DNA of 64,000 nucleotides from Lactobacillus kullabergensis (lineage in GTDB: Bacteria > Bacillota > Bacilli > Lactobacillales > Lactobacillaceae). This document shows, in pieces, positions 39,642 to 49,460 of the stretch (its first letter is position 1; every line of letters begins with the position of its first letter). Both the position numbers and the translations under genes were made by a program. Below the pieces are notes generated by a model. The model was not told the DNA's origin, made no database searches, and worked only from the letters and a program-made list of their open reading frames with translations. The DNA lies in the NCBI RefSeq assembly GCF_000967195.1, contig NZ_KQ033871.1, positions 820,817 through 884,816 on the forward strand, read 5' to 3'.

Positions 39642-39647
39642 AAATAA

Positions 39648-39676
39648 TTGCTTTTTTAGTTAAATATGCTTATTAT
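39648..39676 (+). promoter_or_regulatory. Promoter of DUF1831-mnmA
   Basis: TTGCTT (39648-39653), 17-bp spacer, TATTAT (39671-39676), 20 bases before the ATG. Confidence 0.65.
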
Positions 39677-39695
39677 TAGTAAGTGAGGTAGAATT

Positions 39696-41167
<1,472 letters not shown>

Positions 41168-41177
41168 TGAAAACTTG

Positions 41178-41211
41178 AAAGGAAAATGTTTTTTGTGCAT
41201 TTTCTTTTTTT
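41178..41211 (+). terminator. mnmA terminator
   Basis: AAAGGAAAATG (41178-41188) pairs with CATTTTCTTTT (41198-41208) with one wobble, followed by a T-rich tract. Confidence 0.7.
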
Positions 41212-41288
41212 ATTTGTCTTCGTTTTTTCTTTTAAACTATTAAATGATAAACTAGAAAATAACAGTTACAGAAAAGAGTAATTAATGA

Positions 41289-41945
41289 ATGCAGATTTAT
41301 TTTGTCAGACATGGTAAAACAGAGTGGAACTTACAGAAACGTTTTCAAGGGGCTCATGGTGATTCACCACTTTTACCTCAAAGTTTAATTGATATTCAAA
41401 AATTAAGCGATTTTTTAGGTGAAACAAAATTCGCAGCAATCTATTCAAGCCCTCTGAAAAGAGCCAGAACTACTGCAGAAAAACTTACTAATAATCTGGG
41501 TAATCCCTTTTCTGTCAAGATAGATGATCGTTTGCGAGAATTTGATTTAGGAGCTATGGAAGGACTCACGTTTACTGAGGCTAAAGCCAGGTATCCGAAG
41601 CAGGTCACTGATATTTGGGACAAACCTGAGAAATATGATGGTCACAGCATCGGAGGAGAAAATTACCCCGAGGTAATTGCACGTGGTAAAAGCTTTGGCA
41701 GAGACGTTGGACTACAATTTAAACAAGATGATAAAATACTGGCAGTGAGCCATGGAGCAGCTTTGGGAGCGATTATGGGTGGATTATTGGGTTATTCATT
41801 GCCGGATATCCGCCAGAATGGTGGTTTAAGCAATACTAGCCTTACTATTTTGGAAACAAAAGATAGGGGTAAAACCTTTAAGGCTCTGATATGGAATGAG
41901 ACGAAATTTTTGGATAGGAAAATGGTAGATTCGGATTCATTATGA
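41289..41945 (+). CDS. Histidine phosphatase family protein
   Basis: 218 residues: catalytic YFVRHGKTEWN (phosphohistidine in RHG), second YSSPLKRARTTAE, FDLGAMEGLT and AVSHGAALGAIMGG (second His). The phosphoglycerate-mutase-like phosphatase family; substrate unknown, not a clear glycolytic mutase. The stop overlaps the next start (ATGA). Weak ribosome site. Confidence 0.85.
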   Translation: MQIYFVRHGKTEWNLQKRFQGAHGDSPLLPQSLIDIQKLSDFLGETKFAAIYSSPLKRARTTAEKLTNNLGNPFSVKIDDRLREFDLGAMEGLTFTEAKARYPKQVTDIWDKPEKYDGHSIGGENYPEVIARGKSFGRDVGLQFKQDDKILAVSHGAALGAIMGGLLGYSLPDIRQNGGLSNTSLTILETKDRGKTFKALIWNETKFLDRKMVDSDSL

Positions 41946-42589
41946 GACAAAAAAGAGAAATAGCTGATAATTCAAACGGAGTTTCCAAAAAGATACACGA
42001 ATTAATAACAAAAATTGATGAACAACCACATAATAGTGAAAACTATTTAGAATTGGCAACCTATTTAATAGAGCAGGGTAGCAGTGACCAAGCCACCGAA
42101 CTATTAGAAAAAGCAAAAAAGCTAGTTGCTCATCCGCAGGATTTAGATTATGATCTGGCAGTTTGTTATTATTTACAGGGTAAATTTGATACAGCATTAA
42201 ATATACTGAATCAAACTCCTAATGATGATTTAGTTTTATACCAAAAAGCACTTGTTTTTTACAAAATTGGTCAAAGTCAAAAAGCATTGGCATACGCTCT
42301 AACAATTAAGAATGTTGATGCAAAAGTGTTGGAATTAATAGGGGATATTTGGCTAAGCCTTGGTAAAACCCAAGAAGCCGAGTCAACTTATAAAAAAATA
42401 GCTACTGAAAAAAGGTCAGCCAAAATCAATTTCATGTTGGGAATCACAGTTTTAGCTAGAAATCGCCAAGAGGCTGAAAAATACTTAACCGAGTCAAAAA
42501 AGCAAGACCATAAAGTTTTTGAACAAGAGCAAAAAAAGTATGCCTCAGTATTAAAATTAGTGAATGATGCGAGAAAAAACAATGACTGA
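41942..42589 (+). CDS. TPR-repeat protein
   Basis: 215 residues with at least four tetratricopeptide-like helical pairs (e.g. NYLELATYLIEQGSSDQATELLEKA, YDLAVCYYLQGKFDTALNILNQ). Cytosolic scaffold; partners unknown. ATGA overlap with the phosphatase and overlap with recD2 indicate a coupled trio. In related lactobacilli a TPR protein precedes recD2. Confidence 0.8.
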   Translation: MRQKREIADNSNGVSKKIHELITKIDEQPHNSENYLELATYLIEQGSSDQATELLEKAKKLVAHPQDLDYDLAVCYYLQGKFDTALNILNQTPNDDLVLYQKALVFYKIGQSQKALAYALTIKNVDAKVLELIGDIWLSLGKTQEAESTYKKIATEKRSAKINFMLGITVLARNRQEAEKYLTESKKQDHKVFEQEQKKYASVLKLVNDARKNND

Positions 42590-44960
42590 ATTTACTGGGA
42601 AAATCAACCGAATAGTTTTTGAAAATGATCAAGATTTGTATAAGATACTTGATGTTGCCATAATCGGAAAGTTAGAAAAATATGATCGAGAAGATATTAA
42701 AGTAACCGGCAGCTTTGGTGACGTTCAAGTTGGTGCAACTTATACTTTTTCAGGAAGATTGATTGTGCATAATAAATTTGGTCTGCAATTTCGTTGTGAT
42801 AATTATAAATTAGCCTTGCCTCATGAAAAAGGAAGTTTGATTAATTATTTAAGTTCCAGCAAATTTCCTGGAATTGGTAAAAAAGCAGCTAATGCAATAA
42901 TTTCAGACTTGGGAATGGACGCACTGACAGTTTTAAAGGAAAAACCTGAAAAGGTTGGAACTTTGTCAATTTCGAAAAAGCAAAAAGAGAGTTTGTTAAA
43001 TGGTGTCAGTTCAATGGATTCATATTCTGAAACTATATTGAAGCTGGCTCAATTTGGCTTGAATAAGAAGGTAGCAAGCAGACTGTATCAACTTTATCAT
43101 GGCGAAACTTTAGCTAAACTTGAAGAGGATCCGTATGCTTCTATTGCTGAAGTTACAGGTTATGCTTTTAAGAGTGCTGATCGAATCGGCAGTAAATTAG
43201 GAATTAGTTCAGATGATCCCAAAAGAGTTAATGGTGCTGTTTTTCAAATTTTACTTGATGAAGTTGCTAAAGAAGGCAATACATACGTTAAACTCGAGCA
43301 GTTGCTGCAAGAAGCGGGTAAACTACTTCAAATTAATGAGTATGACACCATAGCAACTTGTGTTAATAATCTCCAACATCAAGGTAAAGTTGTAGTAATG
43401 GGAGAAAATGCTGCATTACAGGAAATTTATGAAACTGAAACTGATATTGCCAACGCAATGAAAAATCTAGTTGAAAGAAAGCAAAAGAGTTCAAGTTACG
43501 GTGAAAAAGATTTAAACCTTGCAATAACTAACGCTGAAACTAAGCTGAAAATTCACTACGATAATACTCAAAAGGCAGCGATTAAAAACGCACTGACTAA
43601 TCCAATTTCAATTTTAACTGGTGGTCCCGGAACTGGGAAAACTACTATCATAAACGGTATTTTATTAGCATTGAAAGAGCTGGCAGAAATACCATCATCG
43701 TCTCTTTATAGTATAGACCCACCATTTTTACTTGCTGCTCCCACTGGTCGTGCAGCTAAGAGAATGGAAGAGATTACTGGAATTACAGCCAAAACTATCC
43801 ATCGTTTGCTAGGTTTAGGGATTGGTGAAAATGATGCAACTGATCTGAATGAATTAAATGGTGAAATTTTAATTATTGATGAAATGTCGATGGTAGATAT
43901 GTTTTTGTTTAGGCAACTGGTTTCCAGCATAAACGAAACTAAGCACATTGTTTTTGTTGGTGATAAGGATCAACTGCCATCAGTTGGTGCAGGAAACGTT
44001 TTTGCTGATTTAATCAAATCACAGGCCTTTCCTACTACCGTTCTTAAGCAAATTCACCGTCAAGGAGATGATTCCAGCATTATTACGTTGGCTCATGACA
44101 TTAATGAAGGAAAGAATCCCCAGGAATTATTTAAAAAGACCAAAAACTACTCATTTATTTCATGTCCACCGCATGAAGTCTCGCATGTTGTTAGTCAAAT
44201 AGTTCAGCGAGCTTTAGCAAAGGGTTTTGATCCTGATGATGTTCAGGTACTAGGAGCAATGTACCAAGGTGATGGCGGGGTTAACAATTTGAATAATGTT
44301 ATTCAAGAAATTATTAACCCTTCAAAGCCAAACAGTAAAACACTGGAAGTACACGATGAAATTTTTCGCATTGGTGACCGCATTTTGCAATTACAAAATA
44401 ATCCGGAAAAAGACATTTATAATGGCCAAATCGGTAAAATCCTCGCAATTGATAATGATAATTCTCAAAAATGCATGGTGGCTGATTTTGATGACAGAGA
44501 AATAACCTTTAGTAAAAAAGATCTGTTTGATTTAACCAGAGCATACGCAATTACCATTCACAAAGCTCAAGGCTCTGAATTCCCGTTAGTTATTTTGAGT
44601 TTGACTATGCAAAACTATGTCATGCTTAAACGTAACTTATTGTACACTGCTGTTACTCGTGCAGAGAAAAATTTGGTTTTAATTGGCGATCCCCGCGCTT
44701 ATGAATTGGCTTTTAATACTTCTGGTAATGACCGTCAGACAGGATTAACTGTTAAACTGCAAAAAATATTAAATGTGCAAGATAAATCTGTTCAAGAAAA
44801 AGATTCAGGTAAAAATAAAAATGAACAAGAAGAAGCAAATTCTGATGTGTTTGAAAATCTAACTCAGGATCATATATTAACACCGGAGTTGATTTATTCG
44901 GGTCGAATTGATCCTATGATTGGGATGCAAAACACTAAATTAGAAGCAAGAACAAAATGA
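42582..44960 (+). CDS. recD2: SF1B DNA helicase RecD2
   Basis: About 792 residues. N-terminal OB-like region plus helix-hairpin-helix (FPGIGKKAANAIISDLG), then the helicase core: motif I GGPGTGKTTIING, motif II IIDEMSMVD, motif III GDKDQLPSVGAGNV, and motif V/VI AYAITIHKAQGSEF and YTAVTRAEKNLVLIGDP. RecD2 acts without RecBC in replication-fork and repair work. Start ATG 42582 is uncertain; ATG 42564 or 42567 also fit. Nested in the end of the TPR gene. Confidence 0.92.
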   Translation: MTEFTGKINRIVFENDQDLYKILDVAIIGKLEKYDREDIKVTGSFGDVQVGATYTFSGRLIVHNKFGLQFRCDNYKLALPHEKGSLINYLSSSKFPGIGKKAANAIISDLGMDALTVLKEKPEKVGTLSISKKQKESLLNGVSSMDSYSETILKLAQFGLNKKVASRLYQLYHGETLAKLEEDPYASIAEVTGYAFKSADRIGSKLGISSDDPKRVNGAVFQILLDEVAKEGNTYVKLEQLLQEAGKLLQINEYDTIATCVNNLQHQGKVVVMGENAALQEIYETETDIANAMKNLVERKQKSSSYGEKDLNLAITNAETKLKIHYDNTQKAAIKNALTNPISILTGGPGTGKTTIINGILLALKELAEIPSSSLYSIDPPFLLAAPTGRAAKRMEEITGITAKTIHRLLGLGIGENDATDLNELNGEILIIDEMSMVDMFLFRQLVSSINETKHIVFVGDKDQLPSVGAGNVFADLIKSQAFPTTVLKQIHRQGDDSSIITLAHDINEGKNPQELFKKTKNYSFISCPPHEVSHVVSQIVQRALAKGFDPDDVQVLGAMYQGDGGVNNLNNVIQEIINPSKPNSKTLEVHDEIFRIGDRILQLQNNPEKDIYNGQIGKILAIDNDNSQKCMVADFDDREITFSKKDLFDLTRAYAITIHKAQGSEFPLVILSLTMQNYVMLKRNLLYTAVTRAEKNLVLIGDPRAYELAFNTSGNDRQTGLTVKLQKILNVQDKSVQEKDSGKNKNEQEEANSDVFENLTQDHILTPELIYSGRIDPMIGMQNTKLEARTK

Positions 44961-44976
44961 GGGACTTTTTAAAACG

Positions 44977-45369
44977 ATGACAAAGATAAAAAAAGAAGGT
45001 TTTATAAACTTACGAAAAGAACTTGCGGAATGGGTTGCCACTAACACTCATATTTTAAATTTTGGTCCAGACACATTTGAAATTGAAACTATTTTTAAAG
45101 ATTCATTTGGCGAATCGGTGTATTGCTTTGTCGAGAAAATTGAGTTTGATAAATATAACGTTACAGATGATGGTCGTATACTTTTTAAGTTAGATCCCAG
45201 CGCAAGTGACGAAGAATTGATAGCTGCCAGCGAGGATTTAATCATAGCCAGTGGCTTTTCTTTTAATGTTGAAAATGGAGTGATCAGCTGTGAATGTAAT
45301 GAACAAACTTTGGCTGAAAACATTATGCAATTAGGACAATTAGAAGTAAACGTTTCATATCTTAATTAA
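44977..45369 (+). CDS. Hypothetical protein, DUF1828-like
   Basis: 130 residues, cytosolic, acidic. It has the pattern K.....FDKYNVTDDGRILFKL, similar to DUF1828-type proteins (recalled, not searched). The gene follows recD2 by 16 bases. Function unknown; no catalytic motif seen. Family call is weak. Confidence 0.55.
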   Translation: MTKIKKEGFINLRKELAEWVATNTHILNFGPDTFEIETIFKDSFGESVYCFVEKIEFDKYNVTDDGRILFKLDPSASDEELIAASEDLIIASGFSFNVENGVISCECNEQTLAENIMQLGQLEVNVSYLN

Positions 45370-45428
45370 AAAGCTATCACTAAATACTATTTTTTATTGC
45401 TAATTTTAAAAAATAATGATTAAATTAT

Positions 45429-45437
45429 TGGTATCAT
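45429..45437 (+). promoter_or_regulatory. ABC transporter promoter (extended -10)
   Basis: TGGTATCAT at 45429-45437 (extended -10), same sequence as the oppA promoter element on the other strand. No clear -35. Confidence 0.55.
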
Positions 45438-45461
45438 TTTAAGCAAAAGGAAGAAAAACTT

Positions 45462-46175
45462 ATGGCAATTATTTTTGATAAGGTAAAGAAAAACTACGGT
45501 AAGAAGCCTGTATTTTATAACCTAAATTTTAAAATTCCCTTAGAACCAACAGTAATTGGTTTGGTCGGACCTAACGGTGTAGGCAAATCAACCATGTTAA
45601 GACTCCTTGCGGGGGTATTGGAACCAACCGAAGGATTGATCAAAAATGACCAGGCTAACCAACCATATGTTAAGTGGTCCAGTTTGCATACCACTTTCGT
45701 TGCTTCAGGTGAAAGGGGTCTCATGTACAGGCTAAATACCCTTGAAAATGGGATGTATTTTTCTTCACTTAAAGGAATTAGTATTAAAAAAACAGAAAAC
45801 AATATTCGAAAAATGGCGCAGGATTTCAATTTTTCAAATGAACTTAACACTTATTTTCAAAATTTGTCTACTGGTTTGAAGAAAAAGTCTGCTATCCTTG
45901 TGGGAGCAGCAATGGAAACAGAAGTTTTACTTTTGGACGAGCCTTCAAACGGACTTGACATAGCTGCTCAGGAAGATTTAGCGTCCTTTATTCTGGATTT
46001 GAAAAATAAATACGGTAATACTATTTTTATTTCATCGCATGACACACAAATGCTTTCTGGTGTTGTTGATCATTATCTGTTTTTAAGAGATGGCCAAATA
46101 GAGGAAAATATTGGACATAAAATGACTGAAAATGATCTGATTTCTGAATACCGTGAAATTTATCAGCGAAAGTAG
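45462..46175 (+). CDS. ABC transporter ATP-binding protein
   Basis: 237 residues: Walker A GPNGVGKST (36-44), signature LSTGLKKKSAI in place of LSGGQ, Walker B VLLLDEPSNGLD and an H-loop SSHD. The LSTG signature and size match export-type ABC-2 systems (bacteriocin, antibiotic or lipid export). GGAAG before the ATG. Pairs with the permease 8 bp downstream. Substrate unknown. Confidence 0.9.
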   Translation: MAIIFDKVKKNYGKKPVFYNLNFKIPLEPTVIGLVGPNGVGKSTMLRLLAGVLEPTEGLIKNDQANQPYVKWSSLHTTFVASGERGLMYRLNTLENGMYFSSLKGISIKKTENNIRKMAQDFNFSNELNTYFQNLSTGLKKKSAILVGAAMETEVLLLDEPSNGLDIAAQEDLASFILDLKNKYGNTIFISSHDTQMLSGVVDHYLFLRDGQIEENIGHKMTENDLISEYREIYQRK

Positions 46176-46183
46176 GATTAAAA

Positions 46184-46975
46184 ATGAAAAAAATTAAAAA
46201 GCTATTTAATATTTTTTGGGTACAATTATATTTACAGCTAAAACTGCAATTTCGTTATGTTAATTCTGCGATTAGTTCGCTGGTTTTATATGCCGGAGCT
46301 TTCTTGATTGTTATCTTTTTCACTGATCCTGCACAACTTGGTCAGGCATATGGTACAAAGCAAGGGGTTTTATTTACCATTGTTGGTTTTTTGTTTTGGA
46401 GTATTGGTATTGCCTCAATGGGTCAATGTAGTAACGGCGTAGAAACTGATGAGCAAACTGGTTTGCTTGAAAGTGAAACTCAGTCTGTTTTTCCTTTATG
46501 GACCCTATATTTTATTGAAACTTTGGCAAATAATTTGTTTGTATGGATTTATCTTTTAATCATAGGCTTTATTGCTTCGTTTTTTTCAATTTTCACGGTA
46601 GCTGAATTATTAGAAGCTTTATTATTAACATTTGTATTTTCTTTAATTTCCAATTTTGGAATGTTTGGCATCGGGATGATTTTTGCCTCTGGTTCTATTA
46701 GATTTAAGAGAATGGGTCAGTGGTCTACTATACTGCAGGCTTTATTATTGATGTTGTCAAATGTTTATTTACCAGTATATAATGTCTTTCAGGAGGTCAT
46801 TCCCTATGTTGGTGGCATCGAAATAGTTCGGCAAATATTTCTGGGTCATGGAGTTTCATTGCCAAAACTGATAATATTTATAGTGGTAAATGTTGTTTGG
46901 TTCTTAGTTGGTATTTTAATATTCAATTATTGTATTAAGAAAGAGCGCAAAGATGGCTCATTTGATGCTTTTTAA
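46184..46975 (+). CDS. ABC-2 type permease
   Basis: 263 residues, six predicted spans. Typical of ABC-2 permeases: a start on a basic patch, followed by hydrophobic segments around 35-50, 60-80, 105-130, 140-165, 175-200 and 235-255. Partner of the ATPase just upstream; together likely an exporter, substrate unknown. No accessory peptide or membrane-fusion gene is seen nearby. Confidence 0.8.
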   Translation: MKKIKKLFNIFWVQLYLQLKLQFRYVNSAISSLVLYAGAFLIVIFFTDPAQLGQAYGTKQGVLFTIVGFLFWSIGIASMGQCSNGVETDEQTGLLESETQSVFPLWTLYFIETLANNLFVWIYLLIIGFIASFFSIFTVAELLEALLLTFVFSLISNFGMFGIGMIFASGSIRFKRMGQWSTILQALLLMLSNVYLPVYNVFQEVIPYVGGIEIVRQIFLGHGVSLPKLIIFIVVNVVWFLVGILIFNYCIKKERKDGSFDAF

Positions 46976-46986
46976 TTTTAAGAAAG

Positions 46987-47532
46987 GTGATATTTATTTT
47001 AACGTTCAAAAATGTTAAATGGGGGACAAAAAATTATTTTAAAGTAAGAAAATTATATTTAGGCGCATTTCCCAAAAATGAACGATTTCCATTTGTCGGG
47101 TTGCTGGCGATGGCTTTGCAAAAAAGAGTTAATTTGCAAGCAGTCTATGACCATGATAATTTTATTGGGTTAATTTTTTGGACATATGCCGAAAAGATTA
47201 TTTATATTGGTTATTTGGCTGTTGACCCAGTTTGGCGTGGAAAGGGCTACGGCAGTCAAATTCTAAATTCGATGAAACAACGTTATTCTGAAAAAGAAAT
47301 AGTTTTAGATATTGAGCCAGTTATTAAAACAGCAAAGAATTATTCTCAAAGACTTAACCGGTTATCATTTTACAAGCGCAATGGCTTTAGACTAACTAAA
47401 AGTAATTTGGTCGATGAGGGTGGACATTACTCGATACTAAGTTCTGATGGAAGCTTTAAAAAAAGCAATTTAAGTCAATTACTGGAGCAAATGAGTTTCA
47501 ATTGCTATAAGTTTAAAATTGTTTCCAGATAA
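46987..47532 (+). CDS. GNAT family acetyltransferase
   Basis: 181 residues: GNAT acetyl-CoA site GYLAVDPVWRGKGYGSQIL and a later LSFYKRNGFRL motif. Substrate unknown. It follows the ABC permease by 11 bp. Start is doubtful: GTG 46987 lies inside a good ribosome site AGAAAGGTGAT (46981-46991), while the codon with normal spacing from that site is ATT (46996). No ATG lies within the next 60 bases in frame. It ends 75 bp before the insertion element. Confidence 0.75.
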   Translation: MIFILTFKNVKWGTKNYFKVRKLYLGAFPKNERFPFVGLLAMALQKRVNLQAVYDHDNFIGLIFWTYAEKIIYIGYLAVDPVWRGKGYGSQILNSMKQRYSEKEIVLDIEPVIKTAKNYSQRLNRLSFYKRNGFRLTKSNLVDEGGHYSILSSDGSFKKSNLSQLLEQMSFNCYKFKIVSR

Positions 47533-47607
47533 TTAAACAAATAGTTATTTTGACCAAAATTATACGTTTATTTTTCTGTATACCTTAGCTTGTTAATATT
47601 TTAAAAA

Positions 47608-49302
47608 TTAAAAGGATGTGTCTGGGAAAAAACTAACTCCCAGATAACAAAAGACGATCAATTTAACTCTTAATTTGATCGTCTTTTTCTGTCTCTTTTT
47701 ATTCTTGAATAAAAAAGAATGGTCCTTAGGCCATCTTCTGTGCCAATATTTGCTTAAATTCATCATCATGAAGGCTATTCCAACATCGGTTTCTACCTTC
47801 TTTTTCCCTCTTAAATGGGTTCGTCGCATGCCAAAGACGTTCTTCAAATGCCCGAAAACTGGCTCGACATCATACTTTCTCATGCTATAGTTGTGTCTGC
47901 CTTCGGGACTTTGGAGAACTGCTTTGGCTTTTTCTTTTAAGTATTGCCAGTTAGGATTATAGCGTACGTGGCGTTGATATCCGCTTTTGGTTTTTGCCAA
48001 TTGCTCTAGTTCCGGCGTTAGTTGTACTTCATCTGCTTCATAGACCTTAAAATCACGTACTTGACCAGTCAAGCGCTCCTGGCGCTGGCTATAATATTTG
48101 AAGTTGAATTTAACGCCATTTTGATCAAGGTAGTAATCGTCTTTTTCATTATAGAACCAGTTAATCAGCTTAGTCGGATCATTCTTATATTTCCGAGTTT
48201 GTTCCTTTTCGTACATAGTATAGGGAATGTAGTACTTTTTATTTGAATACTTGTCTTCTAGCAGTGAGTAGTTATATTCACTGCCATAACCAGCATCGGC
48301 GACAATCTGGTCAAACTTATCCAGTGTCGTCATTTGTTTTAAAAATGGTTCTAGGGTCTTAAAGTCAGTTGGATTAGGATACAAAGCAAAGTCAACTACA
48401 TACTGATCCGTTGTGGCTGCTTGAATATTGTAGCCTGGCTTGAGCTGCCCATTCTTCATATGATCTTCTTTCATATGCATGAAAGTCGCGTCATGGTCTG
48501 TCTTGGAATAACTATTGCGCCCGGCAAAGATTTTTTCTGCTTCTTCATATTTCTTCATTCTAGGAACATAATCTTTTTTTAGCTGATGAAGCAGCTTCTT
48601 AAGACCACGTCTTCTGGCTTTTTTAGGAGAACCACCAGGAATGACTTTAGGCTCTTGCGCAATTTCTGCAGTCAGTTTTTCAATTTCAGCTTCGGTTTCA
48701 CGCGCCAGTTCGGTCAAACCGTGGCTGGTCTGCACTTGCTCTTGCGCCATTGCTTTAACGACTTCTTTAGCAATCAGTTCGTCATAAAGCTCTGCTGCTT
48801 GACCCTTTAGCTTTTCATGAAACTTCTCGACCGCCTTGCGCCAAACAAAAGTATAGCGATTAGCATCAGCTGCAATTTTTGTGCCATCAATGAAGAGCGC
48901 CCCTTCATTGATCAGGCCTTCTGCCTCTAAAAGATTAGTAAAGTAAAGGAAGCTTTTCTTAACCAATTCGTTAGCGTGGTCGCTTGATCTAAAGTTATTG
49001 ATCGTATGATATGAAATCTGCTGGTGCTCAGCTAATACCATCATCGGCAGATTTTCTGCTAGCAGCAGCTCAATCTTTCTGCCTGAAAACACTCTGCGAG
49101 AATAAGCAAAGAGCAAAATCTTCAGCATCATAGCCGGGTGATAAGCAGGCCGCCCAGTTTTGGCAGCATCGCCACTCAGCAAAACATCTTCTGGGATCGA
49201 GTCGACGAACCAGCCAATCACGGTCGCTAAGTGATTATTAGGAATAGTAAAGTCTAAATTAAGTGTTAAAGCAGTTTGGCCTGTGATATAATCTTTGTAC
49301 AT
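47608..49302 (-). CDS. IS1182-family transposase
   Basis: 564 residues from the ATG at 49302, which an AAGGTGG site precedes; a longer start at 49404 overlaps the element's own hairpin. N-terminal DUF772-type domain (MYKDYITGQTALTLNLDFTIP, AKTGRPAYHPAMMLKILLFAYSR, ...ENLPMMVLAE), and a DDE catalytic region with DGTKIAADANRYTFVW, VVDFALYPN, VADAGYGSEYNY and a C-terminal Y-R-K (SMRKYDVEPVFGHLKNVFGMRRTHLRG). Full length and intact. The reading frame runs through the left terminal repeat and its TAA stop forms at the element's edge (47608-47610). Confidence 0.93.
   Translation of the reverse strand: MYKDYITGQTALTLNLDFTIPNNHLATVIGWFVDSIPEDVLLSGDAAKTGRPAYHPAMMLKILLFAYSRRVFSGRKIELLLAENLPMMVLAEHQQISYHTINNFRSSDHANELVKKSFLYFTNLLEAEGLINEGALFIDGTKIAADANRYTFVWRKAVEKFHEKLKGQAAELYDELIAKEVVKAMAQEQVQTSHGLTELARETEAEIEKLTAEIAQEPKVIPGGSPKKARRRGLKKLLHQLKKDYVPRMKKYEEAEKIFAGRNSYSKTDHDATFMHMKEDHMKNGQLKPGYNIQAATTDQYVVDFALYPNPTDFKTLEPFLKQMTTLDKFDQIVADAGYGSEYNYSLLEDKYSNKKYYIPYTMYEKEQTRKYKNDPTKLINWFYNEKDDYYLDQNGVKFNFKYYSQRQERLTGQVRDFKVYEADEVQLTPELEQLAKTKSGYQRHVRYNPNWQYLKEKAKAVLQSPEGRHNYSMRKYDVEPVFGHLKNVFGMRRTHLRGKKKVETDVGIAFMMMNLSKYWHRRWPKDHSFLFKNKKRQKKTIKLRVKLIVFCYLGVSFFPDTSF
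47610..47644 (+). repeat. Left terminal inverted repeat
   Basis: Starts AAAAGGATGTGTCTGGGA and matches the right end in 33 of 35 positions. It also folds on itself: TCTGGGA (47621-47627) with TCCCAGA (47638-47644). Confidence 0.9.
47649..47687. terminator. Hairpin inside left end of the IS
   Basis: AAAAGACGATCAA (47649-47661) pairs with TTGATCGTCTTTT (47675-47687). Lies inside the 3' end of the transposase gene; could end transcription in either direction. Confidence 0.65.
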
Positions 49303-49373
49303 GTTAGTTTCCACCTTTTTGTTTTTATTTTGTGGTGATTTAATAATATCAAGGCAGAAGCTAAAAGTATAGC

Positions 49374-49416
49374 AAAAGAACGATGAAATCCGTAAGGAAA
49401 TCATCGTTCTTTTTTC
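49374..49416. terminator. Hairpin inside right end of the IS
   Basis: AAAAGAACGATGA (49374-49386) pairs with TCATCGTTCTTTT (49401-49413) and T-run. It would block outside transcription (e.g. from oppA) from entering the transposase gene. Confidence 0.65.
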
Positions 49417-49420
49417 GTGG

Positions 49421-49455
49421 TCTGGGAACTAGTTTTTTCCCAGACACATCCTTTT
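49421..49455 (-). repeat. Right terminal inverted repeat
   Basis: Reverse complement of the left repeat with two mismatches (AC versus GT); also self-complementary TCTGGGA/TCCCAGA. Confidence 0.9.
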
Positions 49456-49460
49456 TAAAT

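Larger units (their letters stand above)
47610..49455 (-). mobile_element. IS1182-family insertion sequence, complete
   Basis: About 1.85 kb, one transposase, bounded by 35-bp terminal inverted repeats (33/35 identical). No clear target duplication: both flanks are AT-rich (left ...TAAAAATT, right TAAATTTATT). Right end is 5 bp from the oppA stop, so insertion was just behind that gene. Intact ORF and repeats suggest a recent and possibly active copy. I cannot judge copy number. Confidence 0.92.

Noticed and set aside
45370-45461. tRNA or small RNA in the gap before the ABC genes
   Set aside because: No cloverleaf or strong hairpin; only an extended -10 is visible.
47533-47609. Target-site duplication next to the IS
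   Set aside because: Both flanks are AT-rich; no matching short repeat can be separated from chance.
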